The position numbers were made by a program, and so were the translations under genes. DNA of 8,448 bases from an uncultured Collinsella sp. (GTDB lineage: Bacteria; Actinomycetota; Coriobacteriia; Coriobacteriales; Coriobacteriaceae): NCBI GenBank assembly GCA_900549065.1, contig URNC01000088.1:1-8448 (forward strand). The letters run 5' to 3'. Below the pieces are notes generated by a model. It worked only from the letters and a program-made list of their open reading frames with translations, was not told where the DNA came from and searched no databases. Shown here in pieces: positions 1-5,726 of the stretch (the first letter of the stretch is position 1; every line of letters starts with the position of its first letter).

Positions 1-87
1 CTTTCCGCCACCGACGAGCGCACCCGCGCCGCCGTCGTCCGCCTGGGCAACAACCTGATCGATAACTTTGAAGAGGAGCTCGCATGA
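1..87 (+). CDS. sufD: C-terminal end of a SufD/SufB-type Fe-S assembly protein (partial)
   Basis: Only the last 28 codons are present, reading LSATDERTRAAVVRLGNN and so on to a final EEELA and a TGA stop at 85-87. The frame is open from base 1. The TGA overlaps the ATG of sufS (ATGA at 84-87), which suggests translational coupling. In Gram-positive SUF operons the gene directly upstream of sufS is normally sufD, a component of the SufBCD scaffold that assembles Fe-S clusters in the cytosol. The assignment therefore rests mainly on position plus an amphipathic, acidic C-terminal helix; the tail alone carries no diagnostic motif and SufB cannot be excluded. Confidence 0.6.
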   Translation, partial: LSATDERTRAAVVRLGNNLIDNFEEELA

Positions 88-1409
88 TCGACACCGAGCA
101 CGTTAAATGCGACACCTGTACTGCCCCCGAGCCCATGGAGCTCGACGCCAGCGACGAGGCTTCGCGCGGCTGGCCTACCGTCGACATCGAGACTAATCCC
201 TACAAGGCGCAGTTCCCGCTGTTCCAGCAGCACCCCGAGATCGCCTTCCTCGATAGTGCCGCCACCGCGCAGCGTCCTGCCTGCGTGCTCGACGCCGAGC
301 GCGACTTCTACCAGCGCATGAACGCCAATCCTCTGCGCGGCCTGTACTCGCTGTCCGTCGAGGCCACTGAGGCTATCGCGAAGGTGCGCCAGCAGATCGC
401 CGACCTCATCGGCGCTGCCCAGGCCAACGAGGTCGTCTTCACCCGCAACACGAGCGAGTCGCTCAACCTGGTCGCCAAGAGCTTTGCACCCACAGTCCTC
501 GAGCCGGGCGACGAGGTCGTCATCACCATCATGGAGCACCACTCCAACCTGATTCCGTGGCAGCAGGTCTGCCGCGAGACCGGCGCCAAGCTCGTCTACC
601 TCTACCCCACCAAGACCGGTCAGCTCACCACCGAGGAGGTTCTTGCCAAGGTTGGTCCCAAGACCAAGATTCTGGCCGTGGGTCAGGTCTCCAACGTGTT
701 GGGAGTCGAGAACCCAGTCAAGAACCTCGGCAAGCTCGTGCACAAGTATGGCGGCTACCTGGTCGTCGACGGTGCGCAGTCGCTGCCGCACATGCCGGTC
801 GATGTGGCCGACCTGGGCGCCGACTTCTTTGCCTTTAGCGCACACAAGGCTATGGGCCCCATGGGCATCGGCGTGCTGTGGGGCAAGATGGACCTGCTCA
901 ACGCCATGCCGCCCATGCTCACCGGCGGCGAGATGATCGACTCTGTTACCGAGCAGGACGCCGTCTGGGCGCCCGTTCCCGAGAAATTCGAGGCCGGCAC
1001 ACAGGACGCCGCCGGCATCTTCGCCACGGGTGCGGCACTCGACTACCTGGTCAACACGGTGGGTTACGAGAACATCCAGGCACGCGAGCAGGCACTCGTC
1101 CACTACCTGATGGGCGAGCTCATGCAGCTCGACTTTGTCCAGATCATCGGCTCCATCTATTGGGACAACCACCACGGCGTTGTGAGCTTTAACGTCCGCG
1201 GCATCCACCCGCACGACGTCGCGAGCATCATGGACATGGACGGCGTCTGCATCCGCGCCGGTCACCACTGTGCACAGCCGCTGCTCACCTGGCTGGGCGT
1301 CGAGAACCTTGCCTGCTGCCGCGCCAGCGTGGCCTTCTACAACGACAAGGCCGACATCGACAAGTTCATCGCCGGCCTGCATCACGTTTGGAGCACGTTC
1401 AATGGGTAA
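84..1409 (+). CDS. sufS: SufS-type cysteine desulfurase (PLP-dependent)
   Basis: This 441-residue cytosolic enzyme should convert L-cysteine to L-alanine, holding the released sulfur as a persulfide for transfer to SufU and then to SufBCD. Family landmarks are clear: LDSAATAQRP (about 56-65), EHHSNLIPW (151-159), VDGAQSLPH (228-236), the PLP Schiff-base lysine K255 in SAHK, and the persulfide cysteine C396 in RAGHHCAQP, the arrangement of SufS (group II) enzymes rather than IscS. The start is supported by AGGAG at 74-78, five bases before the ATG, and by the ATGA overlap with the preceding gene. The stop overlaps the start of sufU by 8 bases. Relative to typical SufS there is an N-terminal extension of about 25-30 residues before the conserved fold (which begins near YKAQFPLF), carrying a C9-x2-C12 pair. 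Met18 is an alternative start but has no visible ribosome binding site. SufS itself is very secure. Confidence 0.95.
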   Translation: MIDTEHVKCDTCTAPEPMELDASDEASRGWPTVDIETNPYKAQFPLFQQHPEIAFLDSAATAQRPACVLDAERDFYQRMNANPLRGLYSLSVEATEAIAKVRQQIADLIGAAQANEVVFTRNTSESLNLVAKSFAPTVLEPGDEVVITIMEHHSNLIPWQQVCRETGAKLVYLYPTKTGQLTTEEVLAKVGPKTKILAVGQVSNVLGVENPVKNLGKLVHKYGGYLVVDGAQSLPHMPVDVADLGADFFAFSAHKAMGPMGIGVLWGKMDLLNAMPPMLTGGEMIDSVTEQDAVWAPVPEKFEAGTQDAAGIFATGAALDYLVNTVGYENIQAREQALVHYLMGELMQLDFVQIIGSIYWDNHHGVVSFNVRGIHPHDVASIMDMDGVCIRAGHHCAQPLLTWLGVENLACCRASVAFYNDKADIDKFIAGLHHVWSTFNG

Positions 1410-1836
1410 TCTGTACACCTCCACCACATTTATGGAGCACAACTCGCACCCCGACTACAAGTACGAGATGGATGCTCCCACGCACGAGCACGACGGCATC
1501 AACCCCAGCTGCGGAGACGAGCTCACTCTGCAGCTGCGTGTCGAGAACAACGTGATCGAGGAGGCCTCCTTTACCGGCCACGGCTGCGCCATCAGCCAGG
1601 CCAGTGCCGACATCATGGCCGACCTCATCACCGGCGAGACCGTCGAGGAAGCTCGCCGCCTGGCAGAGCTCTTCCTCGCCATGATCCGCGGCGAGAAGCT
1701 CTCCGAGGAGGACCTGGAAGACCTGGACGAAGCCGCCCAGCTCCAGGACATCTCGCACATGCCCGCCCGCGTCAAATGCGCCGAGCTCGCCTGGCGCACC
1801 CTCGACGGCATGCTCGAGGGGCAAGCTAACCAGTAG
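1402..1836 (+). CDS. sufU: SufU, zinc-dependent sulfurtransferase / Fe-S assembly protein
   Basis: A 144-residue NifU/IscU-fold protein. In Gram-positive SUF systems SufU binds zinc and accepts the persulfide sulfur from SufS, passing it to the SufBCD scaffold. The four expected metal/sulfur positions are visible: C37 and D39 in NPSCGDE, C62 in GHGCAISQAS, and C126 in RVKCAELAW. The insertion around residues 94-118 (rich in E, D and L) matches the SufU subgroup and is absent from IscU. I chose the ATG at 1402, which overlaps the sufS stop by 8 bases and has GGAG at 1390-1393; the reading frame is open further upstream, but that part is only a shadow of sufS. The first 30 residues are rich in His, Tyr and Thr. 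The gene is followed 32 bases later by a strong terminator, so it is the last gene of the operon. Confidence 0.94.
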   Translation: MGNLYTSTTFMEHNSHPDYKYEMDAPTHEHDGINPSCGDELTLQLRVENNVIEEASFTGHGCAISQASADIMADLITGETVEEARRLAELFLAMIRGEKLSEEDLEDLDEAAQLQDISHMPARVKCAELAWRTLDGMLEGQANQ

Positions 1837-1868
1837 CGTATGCTCCGAATCCAAGGTTTTTGATTGCC

Positions 1869-1898
1869 GAGCCGCCCGATACGGGCGGCTCTGTTTTT
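1869..1898 (+). terminator. Rho-independent terminator of the suf operon
   Basis: A perfect 10-bp stem, GAGCCGCCCG (1869-1878) pairing with CGGGCGGCTC (1882-1891), has an ATA loop and is followed by TGTTTTT. It lies 32 bases after the sufU stop. On the - strand there is no comparable T-run, so it acts in the + direction. Confidence 0.92.
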
Positions 1899-2495
1899 CC
1901 TAATGAGCACGAACACACAAAATCAGCGCGCCCGGCGCCCCGTCTGTCATTTACCACACGGCCAGACGCGAACACGCGCGTTTTCCACAGCACCAAAGGC
2001 CTGCGGCAGGGCCCCGGGCCCGCCAAGCAATGCGCCAAGCCCCGTTCTGCTGAGCTCCGACTCGCTTCGCGCGTGCCGCAGACGGGTCCCATAGGGTGCG
2101 ACGTGCATTTTTGCGAGTATTCAGCACGCCAAGCTGTATGTATACGCATCGAAAGCGTTAATCAACGTCTCCAGGCGCATATATATTGTGTTTTAGAACA
2201 AGCATCGCGGTCTCAGGGATCACATACATGCGCTTCGGAGGCGCATCGGAAGGCATAAATAGCTTCGGGACCCGTATGTTGCAAGATTGCGGCGGTGCCG
2301 ACAGCAACACGATGCTGAAAACTCCGTTTTTTGCACGGCGCAGACGGGGGTAGGCACGGGCAAACCCGGACCGAGCCGTTATTTTATGCAAGATGACGAT
2401 TGTTCTATGCATATTAAGAAGTGCAGTTACCGTACCAAGCTTTTGAACGCTGGTTGCGGCGTATGGACGACCCCAGCTGCGATGAACAGGCGACC
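1899..2495. other. Intergenic region without a supported gene
   Basis: About 600 bases lie between the suf terminator and the stop of the - strand transposase-like gene. Several open frames exist on both strands, but none has a ribosome binding site, recognisable motifs or the codon bias of the neighbouring genes. The left half is very GC-rich and holds nested inverted repeats (listed separately at 1939-2086). The right half (about 2100-2420) is clearly more AT-rich, with runs such as ATATATAT near 2180. An AAAAC-TCC-GTTTT dyad at 2318-2330, followed by TT, is the only weak terminator-like element beyond the - strand gene. The contrast in composition suggests remnants of transferred or decayed DNA, but I recognise no parent gene. 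Confidence 0.5.
1939..2086. ncRNA. Candidate structured RNA: three nested inverted repeats
   Basis: Three complementary pairs are nested in the correct order. CCCGTCTG (1939-1946) pairs with CAGACGGG (2079-2086), CACGCGCG (1973-1980) with CGCGCGTG (2068-2075), and CAGCA (1988-1992) with TGCTG (2048-2052). Inside these, CCTGC-G-GCAGG and GGGC/GCCC give further local pairing. The result is a rod about 148 bases long with asymmetric internal loops. On the + strand a short dyad (TGCG-ACG-TGCA, one G-T pair, 2097-2107) followed by five T could serve as a weak terminator. No family was recognised: the signature bases of SRP RNA, tmRNA and RNase P RNA are absent, and a 6S-like rod is possible but not demonstrable. 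In GC-rich DNA some of this pairing may be coincidence, and the strand is undetermined. Confidence 0.3.
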
Positions 2496-3308
2496 TTACA
2501 TCACGTTTCCGCCAGCCCGCATCGCCGTTCGCGCGCGGGCGCGCACGATACGAGAGACGGTACTTTTGCCAATCCCGGTATACCGCTCAATCTGGCGCAC
2601 CGTAAAGCCGGCATTGTTCAATCCAACAATAACGGTATCGCGCTGCGCCGGCGGTGCAGTTTTAACCCCGTTGAGCGGAACCCCGAGGCTCTTCGCCAAC
2701 TTGCCGGCAAAGGCGTGGCGTTCCCACTCCGTCTCTTTCATATCGCCCAGCGGTGGCTCGCCGCCGTCGGGCGTCGAAAGCGAATAGGCAATAAAGCCCT
2801 CGGCAGAACCAAAAAGCTCAAGCACGCAAGAAGGATCAGAAAATCCCCTCGCGACATCAGTCGCGTCACCGTCGTAAGCGCACAAATGCTCCGCAAAGCT
2901 GCTCCAGGGATATCGCTCGATTAGGCTAACGCCCGCCTCCTGCGGATCGGCGTGTACGGAGCGAATAGCCTCCATCACCTGCCAGTCGGTATCGAGCGAG
3001 CGCCGGTCGAAACGGTTCTGGAACAGATGGCCTGTGCGCCCCGTGCGTTTATTGAACCGCCGCGCGTACGTCAAAAGCAGACGGTGCATCGCCGCGCTCA
3101 TCCTGTCCTCGTAATCTGCAAGCACCAAATGCACGTGATTGCCCATAAGGCACCAGGCGATAACCGTCACGCCCTCCTCGCGGCAGCACTCGCGCATCAG
3201 CTCCAAAAACTCCCACCGGTCTTCGTCGCCCTCAAAGATGAGCTGTTTGCCCACACCGCGAGCACAGACATGGTAAAAGCCGGTAACCGTTCTCCAAACG
3301 CGCTGCAT
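2496..3308 (-). CDS. HUH (Y1/RAYT-type) transposase-like protein with C-terminal HTH
   Basis: A 270-residue protein of the REP-associated tyrosine transposase group of HUH single-strand nucleases. Conserved features in order: FYHVCARGVGKQ (11-22), WCLMGNHVHLVL with the HUH pair H58 and H60 (52-63), TYARRFNKRTGRTGHLFQNRF (80-100), IRSVHADPQEAG (115-126), YPWSS (133-137), and a C-terminal helix-turn-helix around 223-256 (TVRQIERYTGIGKSTVSRIV). In the family the block after the HUH motif normally reads RYIHxNPxxAG, its Tyr being the nucleophile that attaches to DNA. Here that position is Ser117 (TCC; TAC would be one base away), and the Asn is Asp121. The ATG at 3306-3308 has AAGGGAG just upstream; the frame stays open for 71 more codons without family similarity, so the shorter form is preferred. 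It is a single gene with no partner or obvious flanking terminal repeats. Confidence 0.88.
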   Translation of the reverse strand: MQRVWRTVTGFYHVCARGVGKQLIFEGDEDRWEFLELMRECCREEGVTVIAWCLMGNHVHLVLADYEDRMSAAMHRLLLTYARRFNKRTGRTGHLFQNRFDRRSLDTDWQVMEAIRSVHADPQEAGVSLIERYPWSSFAEHLCAYDGDATDVARGFSDPSCVLELFGSAEGFIAYSLSTPDGGEPPLGDMKETEWERHAFAGKLAKSLGVPLNGVKTAPPAQRDTVIVGLNNAGFTVRQIERYTGIGKSTVSRIVRARARTAMRAGGNVM

Positions 3309-3341
3309 GGCGCTCCCTTCGCCGGGATCTGCTTGCCATCC

Positions 3342-3370
3342 AATACAGCACGATTGAAGCGTGCCATCAA
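3342..3370 (-). promoter_or_regulatory. Putative promoter of the HUH transposase-like gene
   Basis: Read on the - strand, TTGATG (3370-3365) stands as a -35 box, then a 17-base spacer, then TGTATT (3347-3342) as a -10 box. Each matches the sigma-70 consensus at 4 of 6 positions. Transcription would start near 3335, leaving a leader of about 27 bases that contains the AAGGGAG ribosome binding site. Confidence 0.5.
3348..3364. promoter_or_regulatory. Palindrome in the promoter spacer, possible operator
   Basis: GCACG (3348-3352) and CGTGC (3360-3364) form an inverted repeat with a 7-base centre, and together they fill exactly the 17-base spacer of the putative promoter. A repressor bound here would block RNA polymerase. 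The HTH at the end of the adjacent protein makes autoregulation an obvious possibility, but this is inference. Confidence 0.35.
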
Positions 3371-3636
3371 AACATTCACGCAAAACAATACACTCGCGCG
3401 GCCAAAGGCAGCAAACAGGCGGCGAACGGCACCGTTGCAACAGGTCAACCACTGCAACGCTTGCAAGAGCGGACCAAAAGCTTGCCCAAGACGGACCCCC
3501 TCTACGGAAGCTCACGACCACAAAACATAGAGTTAAACCGTTTCAATTAAAACTTCAGGACTTCTCGCTACGAAAACTGAGCCGTTCGCCGAATATTCCG
3601 TGCATTTCGCGGTATTATAGGGGCTGCATGTCATGT

Positions 3637-3676
3637 CCCTTTCGAAGGGTCGCCCGGCAATCGCCAGCCACGACCC
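3637..3676 (+). promoter_or_regulatory. Stem-loops in the leader of the Fe-S/GGGtGRT operon
   Basis: Two mutually exclusive pairings are visible. CCCTT-TCG-AAGGG (3637-3649) forms a small hairpin. Alternatively GGGTCG (3647-3652) pairs with CGACCC (3671-3676) around a loop that itself holds GGC-AATC-GCC (3656-3665). The shared GGG at 3647-3649 means only one can form at a time. There is no T-run, so this is not a terminator. It ends 26 bases before the AGGAG of the first gene, so it could influence translation; it matches no riboswitch that I recognise. Confidence 0.35.
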
Positions 3677-3711
3677 CCAGACGGGACGCCAACACGATAG
3701 AGAGGAGAGGC

Positions 3712-4446
3712 ATGCAGTACTCACAGGAAGTGGAGAACATGTGCCCCGTTGCCAAGGGTGCATACCACGGCCCCGCACCCATCCCCGAGGAGGGCAAGTG
3801 GGTCCAGGCTAAGGAGATTTCCGACATCTCCGGTCTTACACACGGTGTGGGTTGGTGCGCACCTCAGCAGGGCGCCTGCAAGCTCACGCTGAACGTCAAG
3901 GACGGCATCATCGAGGAGGCCCTCGTTGAGACCATCGGCTGCTCGGGTATGACCCACTCTGCCGCCATGGCTTCCGAGATCCTTCCCGGTAAGACCATCC
4001 TCGAGGCCCTCAACACCGACCTCGTCTGCGACGCCATCAACGTTGCTATGCGCGAGATCTTCCTGCAGATCGTTTACGGCCGCAGCCAGACCGCGTTCTC
4101 CGAGGGCGGCCTGCCCGTGGGCGCCTCCCTCGACGACCTCGGCAAGGGCCTTCGCTCTCAGGTCGGCACCATGTTCGGCACCAAGGCCAAGGGCGCTCGT
4201 TACCTCGAGCTCGCTCAGGGCTACGTCACCCGCATGGCTCTCAACGACAAGAACGAGATCATCGCATTCGAGTTCCTGAACCTCGGCAAGTTCACCGACG
4301 CCGTCAAGGCCGGCAAGACCCCCGAGGAGGCCATCGCTGGCGCTATGGGCCACTATGGTCAGTGGGAGAACGCTGCCAAGTACATCGACCCGCGCACCGA
4401 CGAGGAGACTCACTCCGTCGCCAGCGTGTTCCCGGTTCACGAGTAG
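3712..4446 (+). CDS. NifU-like iron-sulfur cluster assembly scaffold-type protein (GGGtGRT partner)
   Basis: A 244-residue soluble protein related to the N-terminal NifU/IscU fold. The core reads ACKLTLNVKDGIIEEALVETIGCSGMTHSAAMASEIL (55-91), and cysteines at 11, 49, 56, 77 and 106 include plausible cluster ligands (C56, C77, C106). It differs from SufU upstream: there is no Cys-Gly-Asp after the first ligand, it carries a long N-terminal lead with C11 and GWCAPQQGAC (47-56), and its extra C-terminal part (about 125-244) has no counterpart in SufU. In many anaerobes a protein of this kind is encoded next to a GGGtGRT protein, as here (18-base gap). The start at 3712 has GAGGAG just upstream; the longer frame would run through the leader. 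Codon use is strongly biased to GCC, CTC, GAG and AAG, which suggests high expression. Whether it builds or merely carries a cluster is unknown. Confidence 0.85.
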   Translation: MQYSQEVENMCPVAKGAYHGPAPIPEEGKWVQAKEISDISGLTHGVGWCAPQQGACKLTLNVKDGIIEEALVETIGCSGMTHSAAMASEILPGKTILEALNTDLVCDAINVAMREIFLQIVYGRSQTAFSEGGLPVGASLDDLGKGLRSQVGTMFGTKAKGARYLELAQGYVTRMALNDKNEIIAFEFLNLGKFTDAVKAGKTPEEAIAGAMGHYGQWENAAKYIDPRTDEETHSVASVFPVHE

Positions 4447-4464
4447 AAAGGGAGGGAAATAACT

Positions 4465-5469
4465 ATGACTGTTACGTTCGAAGGTTACGAGCGCCGCGCT
4501 GACAAGATCAACAAGTGCCTCGCCGACAACGGCATCGCCTCCCTCGAGGAAGCTCTGCAGATCTGCACCGACAAGGGCTTCAACCCGCGTGAGATCGTCA
4601 ACAACACCCAGTCCATCGCCTTCCAGAACGCCGAGTGGGCCTACACCCTCGGTTGCGCTCTCGCTGTCAAGCGTGGCGCCAAGTCCGCTTCTGAGGCTGC
4701 AGCCATCATCGGCGAGGGCATCCAGGCCTTCACCGTTCCCGGCTCCGTCGCCGAGGACCGCAAGGTCGGTCTGGGCCACGGCAACCTGGGCGCTATGCTG
4801 CTCTCCGACGACACCGAGTGCTTCGCCTTCCTGGCCGGTCACGAGTCCTTCGCTGCCGCTGAGGGCGCTATCGGCCTGGCTCTGAACGCCAACAAGGCTC
4901 GTAAGAAGCCGCTGCGCGTCATCCTCAACGGTCTGGGCAAGGACGCTGCTCAGATCATCGCCCGCATCAACGGCTTCACCTACATGAAGACCCAGTTCGA
5001 CTACTTCACGGGCGAGCTCAAGGTCGTCGAGACCATCCCCTACTCCGATGGTCCCCGCGCCGCCGTCAACTGCTACGGCGCCGACGACGTCCGCGAGGGC
5101 GTTGCCATCATGTGGCACGAGAACGTCGACATCTCGATCACCGGTAACTCCACCAACCCCACGCGCTTCCAGCACCCCGTCGCTGGCACCTACAAGAAGG
5201 AGCGCCTCGAGGCTGGCAAGAAGTACTTCTCCGTCGCTTCTGGTGGCGGCACTGGCCGTACCCTGCACCCGGACAACATGGGCGCCGGCCCTGCCTCTTA
5301 CGGCATGACCGACACCATGGGCCGCATGCACTCCGACGCCCAGTTCGCCGGTTCTTCCTCCGTGCCTGCGCACGTCGACATGATGGGTCTCATCGGCATG
5401 GGCAACAACCCCATGGTCGGTGCCACCGTCGCCTGCGCTGTCGCCGTCGAGGAGGCCCTCAAGGCCTAA
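4465..5469 (+). CDS. GGGtGRT-family protein (function unknown)
   Basis: A 334-residue soluble protein carrying the signature that names the family, GGGTGRT at 260-266 in VASGGGTGRTLHPDNMG. Other glycine-rich or polar conserved-looking blocks are VGLGHGNLGAML (101-112), FLAGHESFAAAEGAIG (122-137), WHENVDISITGNSTNPTRFQHP (217-238) and MGLIGMGNNPMVGATVACAVAVEEAL (307-332). Cysteines lie at 18, 34, 64, 119, 203 and 324. No signal peptide or membrane segment is visible. The ATG has GGAGG at 4451-4455, nine bases upstream, and the gene follows the NifU-like gene by 18 bases, so the two should be cotranscribed up to the terminator at 5505. The family has no established reaction that I know of; the glycine-rich motif resembles a phosphate- or nucleotide-binding loop and the context points to Fe-S or redox metabolism, but both are inference. 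The identification as GGGtGRT is secure. Confidence 0.93.
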   Translation: MTVTFEGYERRADKINKCLADNGIASLEEALQICTDKGFNPREIVNNTQSIAFQNAEWAYTLGCALAVKRGAKSASEAAAIIGEGIQAFTVPGSVAEDRKVGLGHGNLGAMLLSDDTECFAFLAGHESFAAAEGAIGLALNANKARKKPLRVILNGLGKDAAQIIARINGFTYMKTQFDYFTGELKVVETIPYSDGPRAAVNCYGADDVREGVAIMWHENVDISITGNSTNPTRFQHPVAGTYKKERLEAGKKYFSVASGGGTGRTLHPDNMGAGPASYGMTDTMGRMHSDAQFAGSSSVPAHVDMMGLIGMGNNPMVGATVACAVAVEEALKA

Positions 5470-5504
5470 TCGCGCCCGCGCGATGCTCATATAGTTGAGC
5501 TTTG

Positions 5505-5537
5505 GAGCCGCTACCCACCCGGGTAGCGGCTCTTTTT
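5505..5537 (+). terminator. Rho-independent terminator of the Fe-S/GGGtGRT operon
   Basis: A perfect 12-bp stem, GAGCCGCTACCC (5505-5516) with GGGTAGCGGCTC (5521-5532), has an ACCC loop and is followed by five T. It sits 35 bases after the GGGtGRT stop and separates that operon from the flavoprotein. Confidence 0.94.
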
Positions 5538-5726
5538 GTTTGCGCTGTCGCAGGGTAGCTTAATGCCGATATATCAGTTGGGGCGAAATACAAGATGTGA
5601 TGAGATGGAGCGTCAGAGCGTCCATGACGCCCACCTGCCATATTTGCCCTTTAACGATTTGCCGAGTCTTTGCGGCCCCATTGCCGATCACCCGTGCGAC
5701 AATGCGTCGGACGAGAAAGGAATCCG

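Larger units (their letters stand above)
3309..3711. other. Divergent intergenic region between the HUH gene and the Fe-S/GGGtGRT operon
   Basis: These 403 bases carry the - strand promoter of the HUH gene (3342-3370) and the leader of the + strand operon. For the + strand the most AT-rich segment is around 3591-3619. It includes the perfect palindrome GAATATTC (3591-3598) and a TATTAT (3613-3618) that could be a -10 box, but no -35 box stands at the right distance, so I do not call a promoter there. TGCAA occurs three times within 31 bases (3436-3466). No gene is supported here. Confidence 0.6.

Noticed and set aside
2158..2412. 84-codon - strand frame ending in a run around MYVIPETAMLVLKHN
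   Set aside because: The C-terminal part looks protein-like, but there is no ribosome binding site, the codon use is unlike the neighbours, and no family is recognisable. It could be a remnant, but I cannot support it as a gene.
3309..3521. 71-codon upstream extension of the HUH transposase-like gene
   Set aside because: It lacks family similarity and overlaps the proposed promoter, while the ATG at 3308 has a good ribosome binding site and matches the expected start of the domain.
3721..5490. A 589-codon open frame on the - strand across the NifU-like and GGGtGRT genes
   Set aside because: It is the antisense shadow of two genes with strong GC-ending codon bias; the product is a repetitive Gly/Val/Leu/Asp/Glu-rich sequence with no family motif, and no ribosome binding site was found.
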